Assembly (NCBI RefSeq): GCF_019393635.1
Contig: NC_057861.1
Coordinates: 192,774,026-192,838,025, forward strand
Direction: 5' to 3'
DNA from: Dromiciops gliroides
Taxonomy: Eukaryota; Chordata; Mammalia; Microbiotheria; Microbiotheriidae
DNA length: 64,000 nt
Shown here: positions 12,530 through 24,639 of the stretch, in pieces
How the letters are laid out: each line of letters starts with the position of its first letter
Position numbering within the stretch: the stretch's first letter is position 1
Program-made: the position numbers and the translations under genes
The notes under the pieces: generated by a model
What the model was told of the DNA's origin: nothing
What the model saw: only the letters and a program-made list of their open reading frames with translations
The model's database searches: none

Positions 12530-12800
12530 TATATATGCCAAACATTGTACTTACACTTTATAAAATATTATCTCATTTTATCCTCATAATAACTTTCTGA
12601 AGTAGGTGCTGTCTTCCACTGAGACAGAGTTTAAATGACTTGCTTAAGGGGGCAGCTAGGTGGCAAAGTCACTTAACCCTCATTGCCCCACCAAAAAAAA
12701 AATTTAAATAAATGACTTGCTTAAAGTCACATAGGTAAATGTCTAAGGTCTTCTTGACTCTAGGTCCAGCCCTCTACCACTGTGCCTCCTAGGTGATGAG
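12530..12800 (-). repeat. MIR-type SINE, split by a short SINE insertion
   Basis: Antisense MIR core (ACTTTATAAAATATTATCTC, AGTAGGTGCTGTC, GACTTGCTTAAAGTCACATAG). Interrupted at 12648-12708. Confidence 0.6.
12648..12708 (+). mobile_element. Internally deleted WSINE, 61 bp
   Basis: The head GGGGCAGCTAGGTGGC is fused directly to the SINE end AAGTCACTTAACCCTCATTG and an A tail. A perfect 16-bp duplication (TAAATGACTTGCTTAA at 12632-12647 and 12709-12724) flanks it. The middle of about 90 bp is missing. The junction lies at GGC, which occurs at both break positions of the normal element. Confidence 0.85.
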
Positions 12801-12883
12801 AAAAGGCATGTGTGAAAAAAGTCTTAATAAGCAAGATTTATGCCAGGTTTAAGTATTTCAGGGAGATCTGAAATAACAATAAC

Positions 12884-12939
<56 letters not shown>

Positions 12940-12949
12940 AAGAAGAAGA
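12884..12949. repeat. (AGT)18 with AAG run, microsatellite
   Basis: About 18 AGT triplets followed by four AGA triplets. Confidence 0.95.
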
Positions 12950-13068
12950 GGAAGATTGAGCCTGATGGCACACATCTATAATTCTAGGTACTGGTAAGAC
13001 TAAGTGATAGATCCCTTAAGCTTGGTAGTTCTAAGTTGAAGTGGGCTATGCCATTTGGAGCCTGACAT

Positions 13069-13345
13069 CAAGCAAACAAGCAAGCAATATTTATTAAGCA
13101 CTGGAGACACAAAAAGAGGAAAAACATGGCTCCTGCCCTGAAGGTGCTTACATATCTAATGGGGAAGACAACATCCAAACATATATGCAAAGCAAGCTAC
13201 AGGAAATATAGGAAAAAAATTAACAGAGGGAAGGCACTGGAATTAAGAGGGTTTGGAGAAGGCTTCCTGGAGAAGGGGGGTTTTAGTTGGGACTTAGAAG
13301 AAGCAATATATTAAGGGAAGGGGACCATGCTAGGTGTTCCAGTAG
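13069..13345 (+). repeat. Old LINE-like repeat (CR1 clade, probably L3/L2)
   Basis: Shares GGAAGGCACTGGAATTAAGAGG and TTTTAGTTGGGACTTAGAAG with 20648-21030 and a similar start with 30369 and 63421. Family assignment is from memory of mammalian repeats and is unsure. Confidence 0.5.
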
Positions 13346-13371
13346 GTGAATAATGAAAATGATGCAGGTCT

Positions 13372-13518
13372 GGGGGCAGCTAGGTGGCGCAGTGAATAAA
13401 AGCACTGGCCCTGGATTCAGGAGGACCCGAGTTCAAATCCGGCCTCAGACACTTGACACTTACAAGCTGTGTGACCCTGGGCAAGTCACTTAACCCTCAT
13501 TGCCCATCCAAAAAAAAA
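13372..13518 (+). mobile_element. WSINE1-like SINE
   Basis: Full element: head GGGGGCAGCTAGGTGGCGCAG, B-box-like GAGTTCAAATCC, end CACTTAACCCTCATTGCCC and A tail. Near-matching flanks (GATGCAGGTC / TTATGCGGGTC) suggest an old target-site duplication. Confidence 0.9.
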
Positions 13519-13827
13519 TTATGCGGGTCAAAGTTTGAGTACCAATTAGAGTGGGATCAGCCTATGAGTAACCCCTGAACTTCTAATCTAGTTGAGGTTT
13601 TTTAAAAAATAGTAAGGGGTAGCTAGATAGCACAGTAGATAGAGTTTGTAATAAAGTTTCTATTTTTTCCTTTTATTTTGACCATACTTAATAATAAAAT
13701 AATAAATTTTCTAATAACTAGAAATGATTTATGGTTGGGAAGAGATATAAGCTTCAGTGGGTAAAACATGAGTTCAGTTAAATCACATGTCTGGTTCCTA
13801 TCCCTATCCACATCCCTATTTTTTAAA

Positions 13828-13972
13828 ATTTATTTTATTTTTGGAGTCAATTGAGCTTAAGTGTCTTGTCCAGGGTTACAAGGCTAGTAAGTATATAAGG
13901 CTGGATTTGAATTCAGGTCCTTCTGACTCTAGGGCCAGGGCTATATCCACTGTGCTACCTAGCTGCCCCTTA
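13828..13972 (-). mobile_element. WSINE-like SINE, diverged, antisense
   Basis: Ends CCACTGTGCTACCTAGCTGCCCC on the plus strand and holds antisense GATTTGAATTCAGGTCC. A lone 30-bp WSINE head (GGGGTAGCTAGATAGCACAG) stands at 13617-13650. Confidence 0.75.
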
Positions 13973-14529
13973 CTACATGACTTAGTAAATAATAGTCTGG
14001 CCTTGGAGTTGTTAAGGGAAGATCCACATTCAAGTCTGTCCTCTGACACCTACTGGGTTGAGTATTTCCTCTGATACATACTGGATGAGTGGACCTGAGC
14101 AAAATATTTAACCCTTAAGGGCCCCTAGCAACTCCTAAGATTGTAAATCAAAGAGAAGATGCTGACCCAGGTCAATACAGGGAGTATCCTCACTCAGGAG
14201 ATAGAGATAATAGAAAGAAAGGACAGATAAGTAGATAGACATAGATAACAGAGATATAATAGAGATACAGACCGTTGGCCAGACAATAGATGGATAGATG
14301 AACTCCCAGTGAGGGGACTCTTATCAATGTAGGTCAGTTCAGCTCCATAATTTATAATCTTAGTTGCCTGAGGACACTGAGAGGTTAGGTGACTTGCTCA
14401 GGGTGATGCTGGAGAAAAGACTTGAGCCCTGATATTCCATTCTCTGAATCTGTCTTTCTTTTGTTGCCAAGATGACTATAGAAGAAGCAACCCAAAGTAG
14501 AGGGTAAGCTTCATCTAAGGCTAAATAGC

Positions 14530-14670
14530 ATGGGATCATAAAGTCACTGGATCTTAGATTGAGAGCTGGAAGAGACACTGGAAGCATCTAGCCCAACCCT
14601 CTCATTTTACAGATGAGGAAATTGTATCCTTAAGGAAGCTAAGTGACTTCTCTAAGGTCACACATAATTT
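14530..14670 (-). repeat. MIR-type SINE relic, antisense
   Basis: CTCTCATTTTACAGATGAGG followed by AAGTGACTTCTCTAAGGTCA, the usual antisense core. Confidence 0.65.
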
Positions 14671-14678
14671 CAAGACAC

Positions 14679-15123
14679 TGACAGTCAACAAGTCCCTTAA
14701 GGGATTTATTTTAACAAGAACGAACTTTAAAAAAACCGGAAAACACAAACAGGATCAGTAGGATCAAGGGAAAGGAAATAAAATGGGGAAAGGGAAATTA
14801 TACAACCTCAAAAGATACCACCACCCAGGAATCAGCTGAGAATACGCAACAGAATGCCTGTCGCCTTCCAGTGTCCAGATAGAATGCCCAATTCTCCTCC
14901 CCAAATCCCAGAAAAACCCCACACAGCCCCAGCCAATGGGATGGCCACTCTGACAGTCACATGACTGCCCTCACTAAGCTTCCAATAATTTTACCAGGCC
15001 CATGTAGGCGTTGGCGAGTGGTGATGATGTGATGTGCCAGTGCCATGGCAATGGGTGGAGCACCAGGCGGTTTGCAGAGCCCCAGGCCAGTGCACGCCTG
15101 AGGCATAAAAACCTCAAATAACA
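14679..15123 (-). mobile_element. Possible LTR fragment, antisense
   Basis: A GC-rich island in AT-rich intron. Read on the minus strand it begins TGTTATTTGAGG, has an AATAAA within AAAATAAATCCC near the far end, and ends TGACTGTCA. No matching target-site duplication and no internal retroviral sequence, so the call is tentative. Confidence 0.3.
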
Positions 15124-15264
15124 ATTAATTCTTTACACTTTGAAAATAATATTTACAGTTACAAAACCCTTTATATAACCACAGTTACTTGTACCCAGAG
15201 GTAATTAATAACCAATTTTTAAATTTGTTTGTGGCATACTTCATTTGATCTTGAACAAATATGA

Positions 15265-15390
15265 TTACCCCCATTTTACAGGAGAGGAAATTAAGTTGCA
15301 CAGAACTTAATTGACTTCCTGAGGTCACTCAAGACTCAAACCTGAATCTGACTCCTAAATCTGGTCTCTTTTCTAGTACACCAAGTGTGT
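15265..15390 (-). repeat. MIR-type SINE relic, antisense
   Basis: CCCCATTTTACAGGAGAGGA with diverged continuation (TTGACTTCCTGAGGTCACTC). Confidence 0.5.
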
Positions 15391-15575
15391 CTCTCCAGTC
15401 AGAGTCATATGAAGAGAAAAGAAGAGAAAGGGACTGGATTTGGAAATAATATTTTCACATAAACTATAAATAAAAATAAGCAATTTTATAAAACACTAAA
15501 ATCTTAAGTTCCCTTGCACAGAAGTCCATAGAATCTTAGATTTCCACAAAATTGTTTAGAGGCAAACTGAAATTT

Positions 15576-15649
15576 AGAAGAAGAAGAAGAAGAAGAAGAA
15601 GAAGAAGAAGAAGAAGAAGAAGAAGAAGAAGAAGAAGAAGAAGAAGAAG
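15576..15649. repeat. (AAG)24-25 / (TTC) triplet repeat
   Basis: 74 bp of uninterrupted AAG. On the NFATC1 sense strand it reads TTC. Intronic. Confidence 0.98.
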
Positions 15650-15715
15650 CCTTTTTGCATGCTGAGGTAGGTCAGATTGAATGAAAACAGGCCAAAGTAG
15701 AAAATTCTTTAAAGT

Positions 15716-15865
15716 GGGGGACAGCTAGGTGGCACAGTGGATAAAGCACCAGCCCTGGATTCAGGAGGACCTGAATTCAAATCTGGCCTCAGACACTAGA
15801 CACTAGTTAGCTGTGTGACCCTGGGCAAGTCACTTAACCCTCATTGCCCCACAAAAAAAAAAAAA
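15716..15865 (+). mobile_element. WSINE1-like SINE
   Basis: Full element with A tail; TTAAAGTGG flanks both ends as a short target-site duplication. Confidence 0.9.
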
Positions 15866-16299
15866 TACTTAAAGTGGAATTTGATTTGACTTATTGGAAT
15901 AGTTCAACCCTTCTAATGTTCAATTCAGCTGTAATGGGAGCCAGCTTTCCCTGTCTGGTTTCTAACTTCTGAAAAGGTTATTTAACAATAAATATTTGGC
16001 AGAGGTTAGAATTAAGCTAGGTGGCTTGGACCAGTGGGATCAAACTCAAATAGAGATGGGGGCTACTACACTGAACACAAAGATCCCTGTTGGCTGCATA
16101 TTGACTTAGAAAACTACACGTTATCTATATGCTTGTGTATTTTGTAATTTATTTTTAAAAAAATATTTCCCAATGACATCTTAATCTGGTTTAGGCCATA
16201 CCTGGGAGCATCTGGGACCCCATATAACCACCCCCACCTTCCACCCCAACCCACCTTGACTCTCACACTGGGTTGTATGTTTGTTACCTCTGGCTTAAG

Positions 16300-16570
16300 A
16301 GGATGGAGTGTTGTCCTTAGAGTCAGGAAAACCTGCATGCAAATATTCCTTAGACCCAGACACTTAAAAGCTATGTGATCTTGGGCAAGTCCTCATCTAT
16401 AAATACTCATCTACAAAATGGGGTTCATAATAGAACCTACTTAACAAGGTTGTCATGAGAGCAAATCAAAAATGCTTATATATGTAAAGCATTTTCCAAA
16501 CCTTAAAGCACCCAATAAATCTTAGCTACCACATCTACTACTGATACTATTACTATTATTATTATTAACT
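16300..16570 (+). repeat. MAR1-type SINE
   Basis: Core AGCTATGTGATCTTGGGCAAG and RTE-like tail GTAAAGCATTTTCCAAACCT, then a TTA-rich end. Confidence 0.7.
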
Positions 16571-16709
16571 CCACTAATACCGAGAGGTTGTATCCAGACA
16601 GCAATGACAGAACATTTTTCAAGCCATTCCAACCTAACTCTACGCTTTAAAAAAGAAAAAAGAAAAACCTTAATAAACCTGGCATTCTCCATTACCTAGG
16701 AAACTCCAT

Positions 16710-16940
16710 ACCTAGGAAACTCTTTCCTTCCCTTCCTTAGAGTCCTCACAGTACTTTCTTTGTGTCTCTTTTATACACCAATCAAGATTATTTTGCATTA
16801 TTTATGCAGTTATTTTATTTCTCCTATTAAACAGTAAACTCCCTGAGGACAGGGACCAGATTTTCACTATTTTTATAATTCCCTCAGTTCCTGGCACAAA
16901 AATCAGCATATTATAATGTCATAATATGTTTGGAAAAATG
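16710..16940 (+). repeat. L2/CR1-type LINE 3' end
   Basis: ACAGTAAACTCCCTGAGGAC and CTCAGTTCCTGGCACAAAAA match the usual LINE end. Confidence 0.6.
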
Positions 16941-17739
16941 GAATTAGTTTAAGTATCAGTTGCTTTCAGTATACTACATATAGGAATAAATATATTACTG
17001 GTACATATGCATATACACAAATACATATATATATTTACACATCTTTCTACATATTCCTGTATATTCTGGCTGATTGATTCTCCCTGTCAGCAAGAGAACC
17101 AGCCTTTCATCTTTATTTTTAAATAAGCAAGTTGTTGAGCAACAAATTATGTAAAATAAACAAATATGTAGCTATGTTGTATGCCTACATAGCAGGCTTT
17201 CAAAAAATCTGACTTTTATGCATACTTTTTACATGGTTTAACATTCTAAAAATACGCATGTTTAAAAAATGTTTCCTCCATCTTTTCCACCCTTTCCAGC
17301 ATTTTTTTTAACTCTTGCACATATAATCACTGCTGCAGGTGTCTCCCACACGTGCTAAATCTATCCATGGGTTTCTGTAATAATTATTAACACTGTCACC
17401 ACAGCCTGAGATCATGTATTTTCTGTCTGTCTTCTGAGAGGTTGTCTATGGCACTAGATTTTTTCCCTATGTAGCCTCCAGACTCTCCACATTAGACCCC
17501 TAGTCATAAATGAAGAATAAATGAAGCTTCCCAACACCTGGTTTATCTGTAGATTCTATGTAGCCAAACCACACTATTCTGTTTGCACAGTTCCTTATTT
17601 TACCAACTTCAGGAGTCTCTGATTACATTGGTGTGGATACTCAAAACCCCTTCATAACTTAGTAGATGGGCCTTCATAACTTACTTCAGCTGAAATAACT
17701 CATCATCTGATGAACAAATTTCTGGTGGTAAGACCCTCC

Positions 17740-18080
17740 TACATACTGTCAAGGAGACCTATGTGCTTTTCCCAAACTCCTGCCTTCACACCTTTGCACA
17801 GACAGACTATTGCCCATGTCTGAAATACACTCGCTCTTCTTAGCTTCCTTCAAGACTCAGCTCGGGTAATACATCCTACAGGAAGACTTCCTTCTTCCTC
17901 CTGGTTGTCAATGCTCTGTCCTTTCTCATATTATCTTCTATTTAGTCATTAGTATACATGTTATTTCCCTCCAACAAAACGTAAGTTCCCTATGGAACTG
18001 TTTTTCTTGTCTTTGTATCACCAGCCCCTAGCTCAGGACCCTAGTCATACATAGTAGTTATTTATTAAATGCCTGGTGAA
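17740..18080 (+). repeat. L2-type LINE 3' part
   Basis: CTCCTGCCTTCACACCTTTG, TTCAAGACTCAGCTCGGGTA, CAGGAAGACTTCCTTC and AACGTAAGTTCCCTATGG follow L2 order. Confidence 0.7.
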
Positions 18081-18192
18081 TTCAATCCAATCCAATCCAA
18101 TCAACTATTAACGTACTGGTCACGCAAAGCCTTTTCATTTTGGTAGAACCATTGAGGCTTACATTCCAGTCAAAGCCTTTGAACCTTTGGAA

Positions 18193-18460
18193 GGTCATTG
18201 GTGGTCGTGGTGGTGGTGTTCAGTCATGTCAGATTCTTCATAACTCCATTTGGGGTTTTCTTAAGCATAGATACTGGAGTTCTTCCCCATTCCTTTACCA
18301 GCTCATTTTACAGATAAGGAAACTGAGGAAAGCAAGGTTAAGCGACTTGCCTAGGGTCACACAACTAAAAGTGTCTGAAGTCAGGTTTGAACTCAACAAG
18401 AAGAGTCTTCCTGACTTCAGGCCTCGGCCCTCTATGCACTGTGCCACTTAACTGCCCTAT
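18193..18460 (-). repeat. RTE/BovB-tailed marsupial SINE, antisense
   Basis: Antisense BovB-like tail (GTGTTCAGTCATGTCAGATTC, TCCATTTGGGGTTTTCTTAA) followed by the SINE core and head ACTGTGCCACTTAACTGCCC. Confidence 0.75.
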
Positions 18461-19429
18461 GGAGGCCCTACTGGCCCAAGTCTTAACGAGGCTTCAAAAT
18501 GAGACTTTTCCTTTTTCTACCCTGCGAGTACCTGTATTTTTAGGCCTTAGAAGAAAGAAACAGGTTGGGAATGTCTCTCTCTGGAATGCCAGTAACCACT
18601 GAATGCCAGATTTCCCCTACAGCTTCCTGGATACCTTTAAACATTCTCCTACTAGACAGCCAAGACTCGCAATATGGGGGAAGTTTTGCCTCCTCTGGTG
18701 TTTATTTCCAGAGGAAAGCTGGCTGATCCTCATCTGGATTCACTGCTTTCACTTTGTCCTGTAAAGAAATGTTTCCACCCCAAAGTACCACATGCTTCCC
18801 TTCATATTTTGGTATTACAGCTGGTCACTGACATCTCCCATAAAGACCTTAGAACAGCAGTAATAGCAGCAACCCTTCAAACAAGGGTAATCTCCTAGCA
18901 ACGTACCAGATTAAAAGGCCCCCAATTCCCACTCCACCTCTTTCTCTTTATTATGTTGCACTGAAGTGCCCAGACTCCACTCAAGCCTCCCACTGAAATC
19001 TAGAGGGGTTTAAGGGCAAGCCTGCTGTGGTTACTCATTCTTCTCTGTAACCCTTCTATTTGTATCATCAGAAGAATCCAACATAAAACAAAGGATGAAT
19101 TTTCTTTTTACACAAAAGCGATAACTTCAAAAGAACAAAAAACAACGGGCATGAGGTGTTCAGGAAACATTAAATATTGTGTTAAATATTAAATACTGCC
19201 TATTTCCCCCTAAATTCCTCCTTTGGAAGTTAAATGTATCCCATTGTTTCTATGCTTAGCCTGAATTGAGTATCCTGAGCTGTTTAAACTAAGAAATTTC
19301 CCCGATGATATTTCCTTTAGGTTTTCTATGACATAAAGCTAGTTTTGCTGTGAATGATAACGTGACAGGTTACTAGGTTTTGCTTCCTACCATTTGAAGG
19401 CTTATCCACTATATTAGGGATAGCTGTTG

Positions 19430-19728
19430 GGACAGCTAGGTGGAACACTGGATAGAGCACAGTGGTTAGAGAACCTGAGTTGAAATCCAGTCTCAAACAC
19501 TTGACACTTACTAGGCTATGTGACCCTGGGCAAGTCACTTAATCCCGATTGCCTCAAACATCTAAGGCCATCTCCAGTTGTCCCCATGTATATCTTGCCA
19601 TTGGACCCAGATAGCTCTGGAGAGAGTGAGACTGGTGACTTTGCACAGCCTTCCCTCACTTAAATTCAATTCACTGAAAGTCATGACATCTGAAGTTGAG
19701 AATGAAGGGCAAACAACAACAAGGGACA
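19430..19728 (+). repeat. Composite marsupial SINE with AGGGCAAACAACAA tail
   Basis: WSINE-type head joined to a 3' part (TTGCCATTGGACCCAGATAG, TTCCCTCACTTAAATTCAAT, GAAGGGCAAACAACAACAA) that recurs at 57700-57885 and, reversed, at 62848-63010. Confidence 0.7.
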
Positions 19729-19797
19729 GCTGTTAGACACTGAATATTATTTATTCATTCATCCAGCAAGCACTTACTGAGTACTGGTTAAGTAACA

Positions 19798-20040
19798 GGT
19801 ACTTTTGGCACAGTGGATAGAGCACTGAGCTCCGATTCAAGAAGACTCATCTTCATGAGTTCAAATCCATCTTGAGACACTTACTAGCTATGTGACCCCA
19901 GACAAGTCACTTAGCCCTGTTTGCCTCAATTTCCTCATCTGTAAAATGAGCCGGAGAAGGAAATGGCAAACCACTCCAGGATCTTTGCTAAGAAAGCCCC
20001 AAATGGGGTCATTACTGAAGCAACTCAACAACAACTTTCT
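19798..20040 (+). repeat. RTE/BovB-tailed marsupial SINE
   Basis: SINE head and core, then GGAGAAGGAAATGGCAAACC and CCCCAAATGGGGTCATTACTG ending in CAACAACAA. Confidence 0.8.
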
Positions 20041-20116
20041 AGGCATTGGGGGCATGAAGATAAAAATGAAACAGACCTTACCCTTGATAAGCTTACATTC
20101 TACTGGGAGGAAAATA

Positions 20117-20122
<6 letters not shown>

Positions 20123-20167
<45 letters not shown>
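20123..20167. repeat. (AC)22 microsatellite
   Basis: Uninterrupted AC dinucleotides; the open frames across it are repeat artefacts. Confidence 0.97.
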
Positions 20168-20170
<3 letters not shown>

Positions 20171-20184
20171 CTAACCGTGGAAAA

Positions 20185-20380
20185 TGCACTTTTGAATCAG
20201 AGGACCTGGGATCAAATCCTGCATCTATTACTCACTACCTGTGTGGACTTGGGCAGGTCACAACTTCCTGGGTCTCAGGTGCTATTTATCTGTAAAATGA
20301 CAGGGGTTCCATGAGTTTCCTAAGTACAAAGCACTGGAAATTAGTTAATTCTAGCTCTGAATCTATGATTCTAAATTCAG
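20185..20380 (+). repeat. MIR-type SINE relic
   Basis: GGGATCAAATCCTGCATCTA, GTGTGGACTTGGGCAGGTCA and TATCTGTAAAATGACAGGGG in order. Confidence 0.65.
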
Positions 20381-20647
20381 AGTAATTCTGGTGTTAGGGG
20401 AGGACACTAGCAACTGGAAGGGGAGCAGGATAGGTCTTTTAGAAGGAGATAGCACTTGAGTCCTTGAGGAAGCTAAGGAGTCCAGGAAGTGGAGGTGAGG
20501 AAATAGTTTGTTCTGGGCATAGGGCATAACCTGTATAAAATCATGAAGACTGGAGATGGAATGCTACTTAAGGGGAACAGTAAATACGCCAGTTTAGCTG
20601 GAAAAAGGAATAATGGGCAGTAATAAGCAATAATCCTGGAAAGAAGG

Positions 20648-21030
20648 TCAATGAATCAAAAAACATTTATGAAGTGCCTACTATGTGCCAAGAACTGTGT
20701 TAAGTGCCAGAGATACAAAAAGAGGCAAAAGTTAGTCTCTGCCCTCAAGGAACTTACAATCTAATGGGGGGAGACAACATGCTAACAAATGTATACAAAG
20801 CAAGCTATACACAGGATAAATAGAAAGTTATTAACCAAGGGAAGGCACTGAGATTAAGAGGGGATGGAGAAGGTTTCTTGTAGTTGTGGTATTTTAGTTG
20901 GGACTTAAAGGAAGCCAGCCAGGGAGGTCAGTAGTCCGGTCAGAGGAAGGAAAGGTTGGTGCCAAGTTGTGAAGGACTTTAAATACCAAACAGAGGCACT
21001 TTGTATTTTATCCAGAGGCAAAATTAGAAA
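20648..21030 (+). repeat. Old LINE-like repeat (CR1 clade, probably L3/L2)
   Basis: AACATTTATGAAGTGCCTAC through CTCAAGGAACTTACAATCTA, sharing long stretches with 13069-13345. Confidence 0.55.
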
Positions 21031-22859
21031 CTACCCTATTGAGTTAGCATATCAGTCCTTAGCAACATACCTTAATCTGCCTTGGTTAAATAAGATGTGA
21101 AGTGATGGCAGTAAACCATTAGTATATTCAACAGCTGATAGGGCAAAAGTGATTTGCTATTTCATCAGGAGCAGAAAATAAAGACTCTAGAACCGAAAAG
21201 GGAATTTTCAATCAACAAACACCTAGTTACAGAACTTGGCTCCTTGGCCTGGTTACTGGGCCTGGCCCATTCAAAGCTTCAGGATTTTTAGGGAGGGGAA
21301 ATAGCAAGGCAGGCCACTGAAGAGGGACACAGTGCTCCTGGCCTAAAGAATACTTCAGTGGTCACTTGTGGACAGAGCTGCATGTGGCTAATTAAACAAT
21401 GGGAGAGCGGAGGAAGCAAAGACTCCTTCTACCATATGTACAGCAATTCTCCTTTGCCCATCTATGCCACCCAGCTTCTTCTATCTTCTTTCATCTTCAC
21501 TAATGGGTTGTGTACTCATCTATTGTAAGGCTAGCTAATGACTGGATGAACAGTAAGAAAGGTGAGAGTAAGCACATCAGGAGCAGGCAGGGGGAAATTT
21601 TAGTAGACTTTAGGAGCTGAAAAAAAAAAATTTAATACTAAAAGCACCTTAGCAAAACTCTAAATCACCAAGAAAAAGAAGAAAATGCCTTTGTGAAAAA
21701 AACACAGCCTTAGGTTTCTCTAAGTTAAACAAATTACAAAATAAAAGGCTTTAATGCCTCAACTTAATTATAAACACTCAACCAAATTGCCCTTTGTGGG
21801 CTATGTGATGATAAAGTCATTATTCCCTTTCCCGGAACAATAACAATAAACAAGTTTGAGTTCCCCAACTTCCCCACTGAGTCTGAGCCTTTCCAATGTA
21901 GAATGTTTGTTTGCTTCCCTCCCAAGGGATAAACACCCAAGGCAATGACCCTCCCTAGTCTAGCATGCTGAGATCCAGAAGAGCTTTTGTTAATTATGAT
22001 GTCTGTTGTTCTCAACCTAACTCAATCCTCCATGGTACTGATTGTCTATGCAGTGACCCCTATGCACTTCCTCAAGTCAACATATCTGTCTCCTTTCACT
22101 CTTCCTTATAGGTTCTACCCAATTGGGTTTTATTAGCCACCTAAATTCACATTTTAACTATTTAGCTATGATATTTACACAAAATGAAAACATTTTCAGA
22201 AACTTTCTTAGCAGCTCTGGGATGTTCAAGCTGATTTATATCATGTCAGGCACAAATGTTCTCAACACCTATTAAAGACACTTTCTACTGGATGCCTTAG
22301 GAAACTGGCTATGTGCCAAGGAGAGTTCATTAAATTACACTGTAGATTGCTACAAAAGAAACTGAACTATTTTAAGCAAATAAGATAGACAGGAAAAAGT
22401 TACTTCAATATAACTGACAATAATAATTTTTAATTAATATGGTTCAAATGCCAACTGACAAAAAGGTATAATTTGTATCTCCTTTTTCTAATAGTACACT
22501 AATTTCCAAAACATAACAAAGTTCCTGAATCCATCTGGATACTGGAAATAATCTTTGTTTCATCCTCTGTAACATTTTTCCCACAAATCCAGAAGTTAAA
22601 TTCTAAGTAACTGTCAAAAGTATGCAAATCAATTCCATTCCTTTAAGAAAAACGAAACTTATTTTTAAGCAAACATCATTACAGTAACTCAGTCCACACT
22701 CCCACACACCTGATTTGAGCACACACATAACGAACAGAATCTAAGAAATAGTAAAAATGGAATGTGCATAGATTTTCTAATAAGTCTACTTGTTCTCATA
22801 GTGCAGTATTGTGACGACTAGGGCCTAACATCAATCTGATTTTCTTTTAATACTATGTA

Positions 22860-23265
22860 AAGTCCAATATTAAAAGTCAGATTCAACACCTCCTAATAGT
22901 AGATCACATCTACAAAACAGTAGTAAGCAATAAAAAATGCACTCTATCCATGGCCTTCCCTCAACTCTCACACAAATCATCATAGAGTGTTGGGTTTTTG
23001 TTTTGTTTTTTTATTTTGAGGAACTTACCCATTAGGATTTGTGTTCTGCTAAACTGCAGCGTGCATGCTAGAAATAGACTTGGGAAAAGTCTGATGGCCA
23101 AATTCTACCCTCGGAATTGCATGTACATGCCTCCCTCCCTGACAGGGCAATGAAGGTAGGAAATACAGCCAAAAGAAGGAATGTGGACTTTGACAAACTG
23201 AAAATAAAACTGAAGAACTGCATAAGGTAGGCCCAAAATGGTGCAGTTGAAAAACTGACTGGTGA
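22860..23265. repeat. Unclassified duplicated sequence, copy 1
   Basis: Colinear with 27995-28587 (excluding the SINE there). Shared blocks include CAACTCTCA..ATCAT, GAATGTGG.CTTTGACA.ACTGAAAA and AATAAAACTGAAGAACT. Not recognised as any known SINE, L1 or L2 sequence. No coding capacity is evident; a reverse frame of 126 codons crossing it is not preserved in copy 2. Confidence 0.7.
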
Positions 23266-24639
23266 ATATGTGCATGGAAGTTTATAAGATGAATTGCATA
23301 AAGGGATTTTTGCATGTCGACCAAATTGACATGATAGACAGCAACAGCCCTAGAGGTGTAGTTTTGGAGAGTTAGCACAACAATCTGCCAGCAAAAAGGG
23401 ATGTGTAAAGATGGATCTAATAGTCCCATTGGGGCAATAAATAAATAAAGTTTGATAGGTTTTAAATTGACAAATAATTAGGTAAAGAGATAAATTAGAG
23501 TTAAAGACTTTTAAAAATTCAAAATATGGCCTAGTAGCCTGCATAAAGTATAGCAATGCTTACCAAGGCAAGCTCCTAAAATGGTCTCTTAAAAAAGAAT
23601 ACATTTTAGGTAACTTTTCCCCCATCACTTTTGTTTAATATTATGTTTTCAAGGAATTTTTTTAAGTTGTTCATTATTTATAGTATCTGAAAACTAAAAG
23701 GAAATTCAAAGGAATAAAATAATTATTATAATATCCTCACTCAACTCAAAATAATTCAAGGTTTTTTTACTCTTCCCCCAAAAAATGATATTGTGATTTT
23801 GATTAGAAGACATCCTTTTGAAGAGTATTTTTCAATTGTTGTTCTTAGTACTTATACACTATATTTTATTCTCTTTTCTTTAGTGAATAGTAAGGATTAG
23901 AACCCCGTGGGCAAAAGACCTCATTCTGGGTTTGCCACCTACTCATTCATGTACTCAGTCACACAGTATTATTCTTCCATTTCTTTGGGGGGGCGAGAAA
24001 TTATTAATATGTGACCAGAGATTTTTCTAAGCAACATGCAAATTCTCAACAATCATCTTCTGGCACAAGACATTTTCTTTCCACACAAAAAACATTAAGA
24101 AGCCACAAGCAATTAATTTTTTTTTTCAAATTTTGGAAAATGTCATTGTTCTCTGTGGAGAGACGCCAGACCACTACCCCGAACTCCTGACAGTTTCCTG
24201 TCAAGTTGCCACGGTGACAATACTGTGGCAACATTCAGCAAGGCCGAAATAACTTGGAGAACAAGGGCATGCAGCCATGATGCCACTGCCACACCCCTTA
24301 AACAGCTGATGGGAAAATCAACTATTGAATTACAGATGAAGGGGAGCAGGATTTCCCTGATCTCAAGTGGAAAGGGAAGCCCATACCTCCCCTCCTGCAG
24401 AGGAGTGGATCTGAAAACCAGCATCAGCTGCACATCAGCTGTTTAATGAGTGGAAAGGGGATGACGTGTGGGTAGGACCAAGGCACCAGTCCTGGCTGAA
24501 ACCAATGTTGGTGGTAGAATTCATTCATTCGGTTATTCATTCCAAGAGTAAACAAATAGTTCTTGAGGACCTATTATGTTGGTAGTCCTGTGCTAGTCAT
24601 TATGTGGGATACAAGGCATGTAAGACAGGGTACTCCACT

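Noticed and set aside
12884..12949. CRISPR-like array of short repeats
   Set aside because: Simple triplet microsatellites without unique spacers, in vertebrate DNA.
13372..13518. tRNA gene in SINE heads
   Set aside because: The B-box-like GAGTTCAAATCC recurs in many dispersed A-tailed copies with no cloverleaf; these are SINEs, not tRNA genes.
23049..23429. 126-codon minus-strand frame over the duplicated sequence
   Set aside because: The frame is not conserved in the second copy at 28.2 kb, which has indels.
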